From an uncultured Micrococcaceae bacterium (lineage in GTDB: Bacteria > Actinomycetota > Actinomycetes > Actinomycetales > Micrococcaceae), in assembly GCA_947502645.1 (NCBI GenBank), contig CANNAD010000001.1, positions 124,001 to 188,000 on the forward strand: a stretch of 64,000 nucleotides of DNA, given 5' to 3'. The translations under genes were made by a program, and so were the position numbers. Shown here piece by piece: positions 1-9,090 of the stretch (the first letter of the stretch is position 1; each line of letters starts with the position of its first letter). Below the pieces are notes generated by a model. That model was not told where the DNA came from, made no database searches, and saw nothing but the letters and a program-made list of their open reading frames with translations.

Positions 1-2
1 GT

Positions 3-617
3 CTCCTCTTCGGCCTCGGACGTCTCTCTGCCTTCGCTCCCCTGCGCTGGGTCACCGGAACGATCGTGGAGTTCCTGCGCGCAGTGCCCGTGCTGCTCAT
101 GATGATCTTCCTGTGGTTCGGCATCTCCATGCTGGAGATCATGCCGGCAGGAAACGTCCCGTTCGTCGCCGTCGTCACCGCATTGACCCTCTACAACGGC
201 TCCGTGATTGCCGAACTGGTCCGGTCCGGTGTCTTCGGGCTGCCGAAGGGGCAGCGGGAAGCCGCGCTGGCTATCGGGATGACACGGCCGCAGTCGCTGC
301 GTGCCATCGAGGTACCACAGGCGCTGGTGGCCATGCTGCCGGCCCTGATCAGCCAATTCGTGGTCATCCTCAAGGACTCCGCGCTCGGATACATCATTAC
401 CTTCTCGGAGCTTCTGTCCACCTCCCGCAGGCTTGGCTCGGGAGAGGGCAACATGCTGCCCGCGCTGATCGTCGCGGCCGTGATTTTCATTGTCATCAAC
501 TACGCGCTGTCAGCGCTGGCGCAATGGCTTTCCCGATTCCTCAGTCACCGCTCAGGCAAGCCCGCCCGCGACGAAGAGCCGCTGATGGATGCGAACAACA
601 ACGCGGGAACGCTCTAA
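3..617 (+). CDS. Amino-acid ABC transporter permease (HisM/GluD-like), 5' truncated by window edge
   Basis: Frame open from base 3; contains the EAA-loop-like segment 'QREAALAIGMTRPQSLRAIEVPQALVAMLPALISQFVVILKDSALG'. Confidence 0.88.
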   Translation, partial: LLFGLGRLSAFAPLRWVTGTIVEFLRAVPVLLMMIFLWFGISMLEIMPAGNVPFVAVVTALTLYNGSVIAELVRSGVFGLPKGQREAALAIGMTRPQSLRAIEVPQALVAMLPALISQFVVILKDSALGYIITFSELLSTSRRLGSGEGNMLPALIVAAVIFIVINYALSALAQWLSRFLSHRSGKPARDEEPLMDANNNAGTL

Positions 618-629
618 CCCTGAGCAGGA

Positions 630-1712
630 TCAGGACAGCCAGGTCCTCAGCGCCGACAGGCACCGCCGGATTTCTTCGGCTGCGACGTGCTCATTGTCCG
701 AGTGCGCCAGCAGGGCATCCCCCGGACCAAAGTTCACCGCTGGAATGCCGAGTTCACTGAAGCGGGCGACGTCGGTCCATCCGTATTTGGGCTTCGGTTC
801 GGCCCCTACAGTTTTGACGAATGCTGCAGCAGCCGGGTGCGTGAGACCGGGCCGGGCGCCAGCGGCGGCATCTGTTCGCACGAGGTCGACGCCGTCAAGA
901 ACAGTCCGCACGTACGTCTCGGCTTCCTCGATGGACCTGGACGGCGCGAAGCGGTAATTGATTTCAACCACGGTGCTGTCGGGGATGACGTTGCCTGCGG
1001 TTCCACCGATGATCCGGACGGCGTTCAGGCCCTCACGAAATTCCAGTCCGTCAACGTTGATCGTCAATGGCTCGTGGTCGCGCAGCCGGGACAGGACATC
1101 CGCTGCGGCATGGATGGCGTTCTCCCCCATCCATGCACGAGCCGAATGGGCGGCGCGTCCTGCGAGCGCCGCTTCGAAGCGCATGGTGCCGTTGCAGCCG
1201 CCCTCCACTGTTCCGTTGGTGGGCTCGAGCAGAATGGCGAAGTCGCCGTCGAGCAGTTCCGGATGGTTCCGCGCCAGCCGGCCGAGGCCGCTCTTGGATG
1301 CTTCGACTTCTTCGTGATCGTAGAAGACGTAGGTGATGTCCCGGTCTGTCTCCTGCAGGGATGCTGCGAGCGCGAGCTGGACGGCGACTCCGCCCTTCAT
1401 GTCCGTGGCGCCGCGGCCATACAACACGTCACCGTCCCAGGACGCCGGGACGGTCCCCCTGGATCCGGGGGCGGTGGGCAGCGGAACGGTGTCGAGATGC
1501 CCTGCAAGAATGACCCGTTCGCTGCGTCCCTGTTCGGTTCGGGCGATGAGCGCATCGCCGTCGCGCACCACCGTCAGATGTGGGAGTCGCATAAGGGACG
1601 CCTCCACGGCGTCTGCAAGAGGCGTCTCCTGACCGGAGACGCTGTTGATGTTCAGAAGCGCGTGCGTCAGCTCCGCTACGTCCGCTGTCAGATCCAGGGC
1701 TGCATAATTCAC
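630..1712 (-). CDS. dapE: Succinyl-diaminopimelate desuccinylase
   Basis: M20 peptidase motifs (LAGHLDTVP, GRGATDMKGG, HEEVEA); divergent from dapD. Confidence 0.93.
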   Translation of the reverse strand: MNYAALDLTADVAELTHALLNINSVSGQETPLADAVEASLMRLPHLTVVRDGDALIARTEQGRSERVILAGHLDTVPLPTAPGSRGTVPASWDGDVLYGRGATDMKGGVAVQLALAASLQETDRDITYVFYDHEEVEASKSGLGRLARNHPELLDGDFAILLEPTNGTVEGGCNGTMRFEAALAGRAAHSARAWMGENAIHAAADVLSRLRDHEPLTINVDGLEFREGLNAVRIIGGTAGNVIPDSTVVEINYRFAPSRSIEEAETYVRTVLDGVDLVRTDAAAGARPGLTHPAAAAFVKTVGAEPKPKYGWTDVARFSELGIPAVNFGPGDALLAHSDNEHVAAEEIRRCLSALRTWLS

Positions 1713-1785
1713 GATCCCAGCCTAGGTCACCGCAAGGATCGGTCATAGAGTCTTCTCCCTGAGGTGTCCTCGTTAGACTTGGAAC

Positions 1786-2763
1786 ATGACTGATCGCACC
1801 GCTGGTAAGAACGAATTCCTCCCTGTTGCCCCGCGTACCGCCTATGGAAGCGGCATTGCTACCGTGTCCGATGACGGCACCGTCCTTGACGTCTGGTATC
1901 CGAAGCCTGGTCTTGGTTCCACAACGACTGACGCTGAACTGGACACGGTGCTCGGACAGTTGGACGGCGACAGGGACGACGCCCGGAAAACTGCTCTGCA
2001 GAGGATCGATCGTGAGATTGCCCTCGACGATGCACCGGTGGACACCGCTGACGCCTATCTGCGGCTGCATCTGTTGTCGCATTGCCTGACGCCGCCGAAC
2101 AGCATCAATCTTGACGGCATTTTCGCGTTGCTTCCGAATGTGGTGTGGACCAACTTCGGACCCTGCGCAGCGGAGGGGTTCGAGACCACGCGTGCCCGGC
2201 TGCGTCTGCGCGGAACTGTCACCGTTTACGGTGTGGACAAGTTTCCGCGCCTGGTGGACTACGTCGTCCCCCAGGGTGTGCGGATTGCCGACGCCGACCG
2301 GGTGAGGCTGGGAGCGCATCTGGCGCCGGGAACCACGGTCATGCATGAGGGCTTCGTGAACTTCAACGCCGGCACGCTCGGAACCTCCATGGTGGAGGGC
2401 CGCATTTCGGCTGGTGTGGTGGTCGGTGACGGGACCGACGTCGGCGGCGGCGCCTCGATCATGGGCACCCTTTCCGGTGGCGGCAGGGAGAAGATCACGC
2501 TCGGTGAGAGGGTTCTGCTGGGGGCAAATGCCGGTGTTGGCATCAGTATCGGGGATGACAGTGTGGTGGAGGCCGGGCTGTATATCACTGCTGGCACGCT
2601 CGTTCGGGTGGCCTCCCCCGATGGTGCGGAAACGGTGAAAGCCGTGGAACTATCCGGTGTCCCCCACCTGCTATTCCGCCGGAACTCGGTGTCCGGTGCG
2701 GTGGAGGCCCTACCCCGCGATGGCCAGAGTGTTGAGCTCAACTCTGTGCTGCACGCCAACTAG
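1786..2763 (+). CDS. dapD: 2,3,4,5-tetrahydropyridine-2,6-dicarboxylate N-succinyltransferase (actinobacterial type)
   Basis: Left-handed beta-helix hexapeptide repeats; [14 protein letters not shown] and [26 protein letters not shown]. Confidence 0.93.
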   Translation: MTDRTAGKNEFLPVAPRTAYGSGIATVSDDGTVLDVWYPKPGLGSTTTDAELDTVLGQLDGDRDDARKTALQRIDREIALDDAPVDTADAYLRLHLLSHCLTPPNSINLDGIFALLPNVVWTNFGPCAAEGFETTRARLRLRGTVTVYGVDKFPRLVDYVVPQGVRIADADRVRLGAHLAPGTTVMHEGFVNFNAGTLGTSMVEGRISAGVVVGDGTDVGGGASIMGTLSGGGREKITLGERVLLGANAGVGISIGDDSVVEAGLYITAGTLVRVASPDGAETVKAVELSGVPHLLFRRNSVSGAVEALPRDGQSVELNSVLHAN

Positions 2764-3642
2764 ATGCCTTCTCGTTCAGCCAGTGCTATCAGGGAACGAC
2801 GGCGACGTCGCGCCCAGACCGCGCTGGTCATGCTGGTGCTCATTTTACTGACCAGTGCGGGCGGTTTCCTGGCGGTATCCGCTCTTGAACCATCGGAGGC
2901 GGTCCTTCGGGAACGGTGCGCCGCCGTCGTCGGCCCTGATACATACGAGCTGACGCCAGAGCAGGCGTCCAACGCGGCCCTTATCGCCGGGGTTGCCCTG
3001 AGCAGGGGGCTGCCGCCACGGGCGGCGTCCATCGCCATCGCGACGGCAATCCAGGAGTCCGGGCTGCGGAACCTGGACTATGGGGACAATGCCGGCCCCG
3101 ACTCGCGCGGGCTGTTCCAGCAGCGACCATCGCAGGGGTGGGGTACCGAGGAGCAGATCATGGACCCGTATTATGCTGCCCACGCGTTCTATAACGGGCT
3201 CGTGAAGGTACCTGGTTACACCGAGATGCCAGTGACAGAAGCCGCTCAGCAGGTCCAGATCAGCGCCTTCCCCGAAGCATATGCCGATCATGAGCCGGAA
3301 GCCCGAGCTTTCGCATCGGCACTCACGGGGCATTCGGCCGCTGCCCTGGACTGCGTACTGCGAAGCGCGGATGGTTCCGGGAATCCTGTACAGGTTGTCG
3401 AGGAAGCCGCCGTTGTCTTCGGGAACCAGTCCGCGGTCATCGATGGATCCAACATCACGTTGAAGGCCACGGACCGGACGGGGTGGGCGACGGCGCAGTG
3501 GGCGGTGGCCAATGCTAAGCGACTGAATCTGACCGGGGTTTCATTCGGCGGCCTCCAGTGGGTTCGCTCCGGCGGGTGGTCCACTGCGGAAACCGCGCCC
3601 GGAATCGTCACCGTCCAGGTGGCGACGGGCGCCTGGCAGTAG
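2764..3642 (+). CDS. Hypothetical secreted/membrane-anchored protein with lysozyme-like fold signature
   Basis: N-terminal TM helix; 'AIATAIQESGLRNLDYGDNAGPDSRGLFQQRPSQGWG'; ATG abuts the dapD stop. Confidence 0.75.
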   Translation: MPSRSASAIRERRRRRAQTALVMLVLILLTSAGGFLAVSALEPSEAVLRERCAAVVGPDTYELTPEQASNAALIAGVALSRGLPPRAASIAIATAIQESGLRNLDYGDNAGPDSRGLFQQRPSQGWGTEEQIMDPYYAAHAFYNGLVKVPGYTEMPVTEAAQQVQISAFPEAYADHEPEARAFASALTGHSAAALDCVLRSADGSGNPVQVVEEAAVVFGNQSAVIDGSNITLKATDRTGWATAQWAVANAKRLNLTGVSFGGLQWVRSGGWSTAETAPGIVTVQVATGAWQ

Positions 3643-3681
3643 GTCCGCCTAGAACAGCCATCTACGAACTAGGCTGGTGCC

Positions 3682-4695
3682 ATGAGAATTTTGGTTACCG
3701 GCGGAAGCGGTTACATAGGCTCCCACACAGTGCTCGCTCTCCTTGAGGCCGGGCATGATGTTGTGGTGATAGATAATCTGGCGAACTCGAATCAGGAGTC
3801 CCTTCGCCGGGTGGGGGAAATTGCGGGCAGGTCCGCGGAGTTCCTTCAGGTTGATCTGCTGGACGAGACAGCTCTGGATAACGCATTCAGCAGCCAGAAT
3901 GTTGACGCCGTCATCCACTTCGCAGGCTTGAAAGCCGTGGGCGAGTCTGTTGAGAAACCGCTGTATTACTACCACAACAACGTGGGCGGCACACTGAATC
4001 TGTTGCGCTGCATGGAGCGGCACGACGTCCGCACCCTCGTCTTCAGTTCGTCGGCGACAGTCTATGGGGCTTCCGAGGAAGTTCCCCTGGTGGAGAAGCT
4101 TCCTCTCGACGCCGTCAACCCATATGGGCGGACCAAGGAACAGATCGAGGACATCCTGTCCGACGTCGGCGCTGCTGACGAGCGGTGGAACATTGCGCTT
4201 CTGCGTTACTTCAACCCGGTAGGCGCGCACGAGTCCGGGAGAATCGGCGAGGACCCAACAGGGACGCCGAACAACCTATTGCCGTTCGTTGCCCAGGTTG
4301 CTGTGGGACGGCGCGAGAAGGTCATGGTTTTCGGCAATGATTATCCGACGCCGGACGGTACCGGAATCCGCGACTATATTCACGTGGTGGACCTGGCGGC
4401 AGGACACCTGGCAGCCTTGGACTACGTCCATTCCCACAGCGGCGTCCACCGTTGGAATCTGGGGACCGGGAAGGGGTCCTCCGTACTGGAGGTCCTCGCG
4501 GCATTCTCTGCCGCCGCAGGCCACGAGGTGCCTTACGAGTTCGGTCCCCGACGTCCGGGCGATGCTGCCGTGAGCTATGCGGATCCCTCCGCTGCGCTTG
4601 CAGACCTCGGTTGGTCCGCACACAAAACCCTGCAGCAGATGTGTGACGATCACTGGCGCTGGCAGAAGGAAAATCCCCTGGGTTACTCCTCCTGA
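3682..4695 (+). CDS. galE: UDP-glucose 4-epimerase
   Basis: MRILVTGGSGYIGSHT; YGRTK; RYFNPVGAHESGRIGEDP. Confidence 0.95.
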   Translation: MRILVTGGSGYIGSHTVLALLEAGHDVVVIDNLANSNQESLRRVGEIAGRSAEFLQVDLLDETALDNAFSSQNVDAVIHFAGLKAVGESVEKPLYYYHNNVGGTLNLLRCMERHDVRTLVFSSSATVYGASEEVPLVEKLPLDAVNPYGRTKEQIEDILSDVGAADERWNIALLRYFNPVGAHESGRIGEDPTGTPNNLLPFVAQVAVGRREKVMVFGNDYPTPDGTGIRDYIHVVDLAAGHLAALDYVHSHSGVHRWNLGTGKGSSVLEVLAAFSAAAGHEVPYEFGPRRPGDAAVSYADPSAALADLGWSAHKTLQQMCDDHWRWQKENPLGYSS

Positions 4696-4713
4696 GCATC
4701 CCCCTTAAATGAC

Positions 4714-4762
4714 TCTGCAGTAGGGGCAGTTCCCGGATCCCGGGAACTGCCCCTACTGCAGA
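4714..4762. terminator. Bidirectional hairpin between convergent galE and gltA
   Basis: Perfect 23-bp inverted repeat tctgcagtaggggcagttcccgg-atc-ccgggaactgcccctactgcaga. Confidence 0.85.
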
Positions 4763-4777
4763 ATCAACAAGTTTGTA

Positions 4778-6070
4778 CTAGATAGCCGGGTACTGCCGCT
4801 CGGGCTCACCCGTGTACAGCTGACGCGGACGGCCGATCTTGGTCTGCGGGTCCTGCATCATTTCGCGCCACTGAGCGATCCAGCCGGGAAGCCGGCCCAT
4901 GGCGAACAGCACCGTGAACATCTTCTCCGGGAAGCCCATGGCCTTGTAGATCAGGCCCGTGTAGAAGTCCACGTTCGGGTACAGCTTGCGCTCAATGAAG
5001 TAGTCATCCGCGAGGGCCTTCTCCTCAAGCCGCATGGCGATGTCCAGCAGTTCATCGTTGCCGCCGAGTTTTTCAAGAATCTCGTGGGCTGTGGCCTTGA
5101 CGATCTTGGCGCGCGGGTCATAGTTTTTGTAGACACGGTGTCCGAAGCCCATCAGCTTCACACCGTCTTCCTTGTTCTTGACCTTCTCCATGAAGTCCTC
5201 AGGCTCCATGCCCTTGGCCTTGATCTCGCGCAGCATGTTGAGCACAGCCTCATTGGCGCCGCCGTGAAGCGGGCCGAACAGCGCGTTGATGCCAGCTGAG
5301 ACGGAGGCGAACATGTTGGCGTTGGAACTGCCCACCAACCGAACCGTTGACGTTGAGCAGTTCTGTTCATGGTCCGCATGAAGAATGAGCAGCAGGTCCA
5401 GGGCCTTGACCATCGTGGGATCAAGCTCGTAGGGCTCTGCAGGCAGCCCAAAGCTGAGCCGCATGAAGTTCTCCACCAGGTTCATGGAGTTATCCGGGTA
5501 GAGCATCGGCTGACCGATGGACTTCTTGTGCGCGTACGCAGCGATTACCGGAAGCTTGGCCATCAGACGGAACGTGGAGAGCTCTACCTGTTCGTCGTCG
5601 AACGGGTCCAGGCTGTCCTGATAGAACGTGGACAGTGCTGATACTGCCGAGGACAGGACGGGCATCGGGTGTGCGTCCCGCGGGAAGCCGCCAAAGAAGC
5701 CCTTCAGCTCCTCATGCAGCAGAGTGTGCCTGCGAATTCGCTGGTCGAATGCGTCCAGCTCGGAGGCGCTCGGCAGGTTTCCGTAGATCAGGAGGTAGGA
5801 AACTTCCAGGAAGCTTGAGTGCTGCGCGAGCTGGTCGATGCCATACCCGCGGTACCGCAGAATGCCCTTCTCACCGTCGATGAATGTGATGGCGGAGGTT
5901 GTTGCCGCGGTATTCATGAAACCGGGGTCAAAGGTGACATTTCCGGTTTCCTTCAGCAGACGGGAAACGTCGTAGCCGTGGTTACCCTGTGCCGCTTGTA
6001 CGCGTGGAAGGTCCAGTCCCTGTTGCTGGTCCTGGCCGAAAACGAGTCTGGCTCCGGCTTGCTCAGTCAT
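4778..6070 (-). CDS. gltA: Citrate synthase
   Basis: Full-length type II-like citrate synthase; GPLHGGANEAVLNML, GFGHRVYKNYDPRAK, NVDFYTGLIYKAMG. Confidence 0.95.
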   Translation of the reverse strand: MTEQAGARLVFGQDQQQGLDLPRVQAAQGNHGYDVSRLLKETGNVTFDPGFMNTAATTSAITFIDGEKGILRYRGYGIDQLAQHSSFLEVSYLLIYGNLPSASELDAFDQRIRRHTLLHEELKGFFGGFPRDAHPMPVLSSAVSALSTFYQDSLDPFDDEQVELSTFRLMAKLPVIAAYAHKKSIGQPMLYPDNSMNLVENFMRLSFGLPAEPYELDPTMVKALDLLLILHADHEQNCSTSTVRLVGSSNANMFASVSAGINALFGPLHGGANEAVLNMLREIKAKGMEPEDFMEKVKNKEDGVKLMGFGHRVYKNYDPRAKIVKATAHEILEKLGGNDELLDIAMRLEEKALADDYFIERKLYPNVDFYTGLIYKAMGFPEKMFTVLFAMGRLPGWIAQWREMMQDPQTKIGRPRQLYTGEPERQYPAI

Positions 6071-6239
6071 GAAATCTCCTTCAGGAGGTGCTCAGTCAAC
6101 TTACGCAGCCCTGCCGATGTCCAGGGCCAAGATGCATATTCCCCTAAAACGCTACCCGTAAATGAGCGCTCGGCACTAATTGAACGGGTGATTTCTGTCG
6201 GATCGGGATGAAGACGTTACCCGTTGGTACGGTGATTAA

Positions 6240-7358
6240 CTACGCCAGCAGCCTCTCGACAGCAGCGTCCACGCGTTCGTCTGTGGCGGTCAGCGCTACC
6301 CTGATATGGCCGTTGCCGGCCTCACCGTAGAACGTTCCCGGACCGACGACGATCCCTCTGTCTGCCAGCCTGCCAACCGTTGTCCAGGTGTCCTCGCCGG
6401 CACTACCCCATAGGTAAAGGCCAGCCTCTGACTGGCTGATCTCCACGCCGAAATCCTGAAGGGCTGGCAGCAGCCTCTGCCTCCGGGAGCGATAGAGGTT
6501 CTTCTGCTCAACGACGTGCGCTTCGTCCTCGAGCGCAGCGCGCATAGCTTCCTGCACTGGGAAGGGAACGATCATCCCGGCATGCTTGCGGCTGTTGACC
6601 AGGTTGGCCATTACCTCCGGATCACCGCCGATGAAGGCTGCACGGTATCCGGCCATATTGGATTGCTTGCTCATGGAGTACACCGTCAGTAGGCCCTTAT
6701 GGCTTCCAGCGGACGCTACCGGATCTAGAATGCTCGGCACTGTGTGATCATCCCAATCACCCCATCCGAGCTCCGCATAACACTCATCAGAGGCCACGAG
6801 CGCACCGATGGCTCGCGCCTGTTCAACGATGGATGCCAGTGACTCCCTGGAACGAACAGCTCCCGTGGGGTTACCGGGGCTGTTGACCCAGATGAGCCGC
6901 ACGCGGGATCTCGTCGCGGCATCGAGCTCATCGAGGTTGTCAGCGGCAACGGAAGTGGCGCCTGCCAGACGCGCACCGACGTCGTAGGTGGGATACGCCA
7001 CCACAGGACGGACGACGATGTCGCCGGCCCCCAGCCCCAACAGCGTTGGAAGCCACGCCACCATTTCCTTGGATCCGACCGTCGGCATGATGTGCTGCGG
7101 ATCGAGATCTGGAACCCCACGGCGTCGCGCGAACCACGCCGAAATGGCGGCCCTCAGGGCGTCGGTCCCGTGCGTCGTCGGGTAACCGGGCGCGTCCGAG
7201 GCCGCGGCCAGAGCGTCCCGGACTACTGCGGGGGTGGGATCAACAGGGGTTCCGATGGAAAGATTGACGATGCCGTCAGCGTGCTGGGATGCCCGGGCCA
7301 GGTACGGCGCCATCGCCTCCCACGGGTACTCGGGCAGATCAAGGCCGAATTGGGCCAC
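6240..7358 (-). CDS. dapC: Succinyldiaminopimelate aminotransferase
   Basis: Class I/II aminotransferase; NSPGNPTGAV, SDECYAELGW, YSMSKQSNMAGYR; adjacent to fdxA. Confidence 0.9.
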   Translation of the reverse strand: MAQFGLDLPEYPWEAMAPYLARASQHADGIVNLSIGTPVDPTPAVVRDALAAASDAPGYPTTHGTDALRAAISAWFARRRGVPDLDPQHIMPTVGSKEMVAWLPTLLGLGAGDIVVRPVVAYPTYDVGARLAGATSVAADNLDELDAATRSRVRLIWVNSPGNPTGAVRSRESLASIVEQARAIGALVASDECYAELGWGDWDDHTVPSILDPVASAGSHKGLLTVYSMSKQSNMAGYRAAFIGGDPEVMANLVNSRKHAGMIVPFPVQEAMRAALEDEAHVVEQKNLYRSRRQRLLPALQDFGVEISQSEAGLYLWGSAGEDTWTTVGRLADRGIVVGPGTFYGEAGNGHIRVALTATDERVDAAVERLLA

Positions 7359-7361
7359 GCC

Positions 7362-7685
7362 TCACTCCTGGTTCTGCGGAGGCAGGGACGCGATGCCGGG
7401 GTGGTCCTTGTGCGTATTGCCGAGTTTGGCTGCACCGCCAGGAGAACCGAGGTCATCGAAGAACTCGACGTTGAACTTGTAGTACTCCGCCCATTCCTCG
7501 GGCGTGTCATCCTCGTAGTAGATAGCTTCGACCGGGCAAACGGGCTCGCATGCGCCGCAATCCACGCACTCGTCCGGATGTATGTAGAGGGAGCGTTCAC
7601 CTTCATAGATGCAATCTACGGGGCATTCTTCGATGCACGCCTTGTCCTTGACATCCACGCACGGCTGCGCGATTACATACGTCAC
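7362..7685 (-). CDS. fdxA: 7Fe/4Fe-4S ferredoxin (GTG start at 7685)
   Basis: VTYVIAQPCVDVKDKACIEECPVDCIYEGERSLYIHPDECVDCGACEPVCPVEAIYYEDD. Confidence 0.95.
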   Translation of the reverse strand: MTYVIAQPCVDVKDKACIEECPVDCIYEGERSLYIHPDECVDCGACEPVCPVEAIYYEDDTPEEWAEYYKFNVEFFDDLGSPGGAAKLGNTHKDHPGIASLPPQNQE

Positions 7686-7798
7686 GACCCAACGCCTTTC
7701 CTTCGGGCACTTTGACTCACCCAATACACCGGGAGCCACTCTTCGACCAGCTTAGTAACCAAATCCGCAATACCCTAGCCGGACCATAAACTATCAGC

Positions 7799-8023
7799 AT
7801 GGACCCTCGAAATCTTCTCCTGTCATTGGAAGTCGGAGCCCGCGTAGTGGTCCGCTACCGAATTGATGTCGGGTTCACGGATGCGTTGGGGGATCTCCTG
7901 GAGATCAGCGACACTGCGTGCACGGTGAGGACCCGGCGGACCGACGTCGCGATAGCTCTGGACACTGTGACGGCCGCCCGCGTGGTGCCTCCCGCTCCCC
8001 CTCGCCGAAGCCGCTCGCACTGA
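7799..8023 (+). CDS. Small SH3-like protein resembling the N-terminal domain of Rv0428c-type GNATs
   Basis: VGARVVVRYRIDVGFTDALGDLLEISDTACTVRTRRTDVAIALDTVTAARVVPPAPP. Confidence 0.55.
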   Translation: MDPRNLLLSLEVGARVVVRYRIDVGFTDALGDLLEISDTACTVRTRRTDVAIALDTVTAARVVPPAPPRRSRSH

Positions 8024-8077
8024 AACAAGCCATTGATCTTTGTCAATCATAGGGGCCAGATACCGTATGATTTCCCT

Positions 8078-8572
8078 ATGGCTACAGACGAGGACGTACA
8101 GGCGCGGGGACGGGCCCTGAGCTCACCCGTGAGACTCCGCATCCTTCGGCTCTGCCTCCACAAGGCACGAACGAACAAGGAAATCGCCGAAAGTCTCAAC
8201 CTGAACCCAGCAACATCACTGCACCACGTGCGCACGCTCCTGTCCACAGGGTTCCTTGCCGCAGAGGAAAGCCGGACAGGCAACCGCGGCGCCAAGGAAA
8301 TCCCCTACCGAGCCACCGGCCTTTCCTGGTCCTCCAAAATCCCGGACGCCGCCCCCATCCTGGTTGAAACGTTCCTCCAGGAAATCGACGGGCTGACGCC
8401 GTCGGACATCGACGTCTGGCGCATGGGTGTAAAACTCAATGATGAGAACCGACGCGAAATGATGGCCAAACTCCGCGAAGTCTTCGAAGAGTACGCAGCG
8501 AAGGAAGCGGACGACGACGGCACCGCCACGTCAATCCTCCTCGCCCACCACATAGACCGCACGGCCAACTAG
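8078..8572 (+). CDS. ArsR-like winged-helix transcriptional regulator
   Basis: SSPVRLRILRLCLHKARTNKEIAESLNLNPATSLHHVRTLLSTGFL; ATG at 8078 preferred over the longer ORF. Confidence 0.85.
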   Translation: MATDEDVQARGRALSSPVRLRILRLCLHKARTNKEIAESLNLNPATSLHHVRTLLSTGFLAAEESRTGNRGAKEIPYRATGLSWSSKIPDAAPILVETFLQEIDGLTPSDIDVWRMGVKLNDENRREMMAKLREVFEEYAAKEADDDGTATSILLAHHIDRTAN

Positions 8573-9081
8573 CCGGCCGAGCCCGGAACAGCTTTCCGGT
8601 CACCGGTTTTCCGATACGTCCGCAGCACCAGGGTCACGACCACCACGGCCAGAATCCCGACGACGGCCTGCCCGAAGATCCACAGGTTTCCTGCTACCGC
8701 GACAGGCAAGGTCTGCAGGCCAGTGGAACCAGTAACAATCAACGTTGACGGGCCGCCGGACGTAGCGAGAAGCCCCGTCATCGAATAGGTGAGCACTGCC
8801 ACCGCAGCCGTTGGCCACACGCTCCTGGACCAGGCCCCCACAAAGACCGCCACGGAACCGCTCAAGACCAGCGCAGCTAGGGCGCCCAACGGGAACCCGT
8901 CCAGAGTCTGCGCGTGGAGCCCAGCCCCCAGAGCTGTGGCAGCAACCGCTCCCGCGATTACCACCAGCAACGTTCCCAGTAATGACCGGGCAGAGCGCTG
9001 CTTACGGGCCAAGGCGTCGTCGGGTTTGGGCTTAACGGCCAACGGCAGCCCACTGTTGGTGGGCTGCCGTTGGATCGTCAT
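8569..9081 (-). CDS. Hypothetical membrane protein
   Basis: About four predicted TM segments; follows typA on the same strand. Confidence 0.6.
   Translation of the reverse strand: MTIQRQPTNSGLPLAVKPKPDDALARKQRSARSLLGTLLVVIAGAVAATALGAGLHAQTLDGFPLGALAALVLSGSVAVFVGAWSRSVWPTAAVAVLTYSMTGLLATSGGPSTLIVTGSTGLQTLPVAVAGNLWIFGQAVVGILAVVVVTLVLRTYRKTGDRKAVPGSAG
9039..9073. terminator. Hairpin just after typA, inside the annotated 5' end of the next ORF
   Basis: Perfect 15-bp arms ccaacggcagcccac-tgttg-gtgggctgccgttgg. Confidence 0.6.
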
Positions 9082-9090
9082 GCGTTTACT

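Noticed and set aside
687-1748. 353-aa plus-strand ORF antisense to dapE
   Set aside because: Shadow frame of a GC-rich gene; Arg/Gly/Cys-rich translation with no domain; dapE is clear on the other strand.
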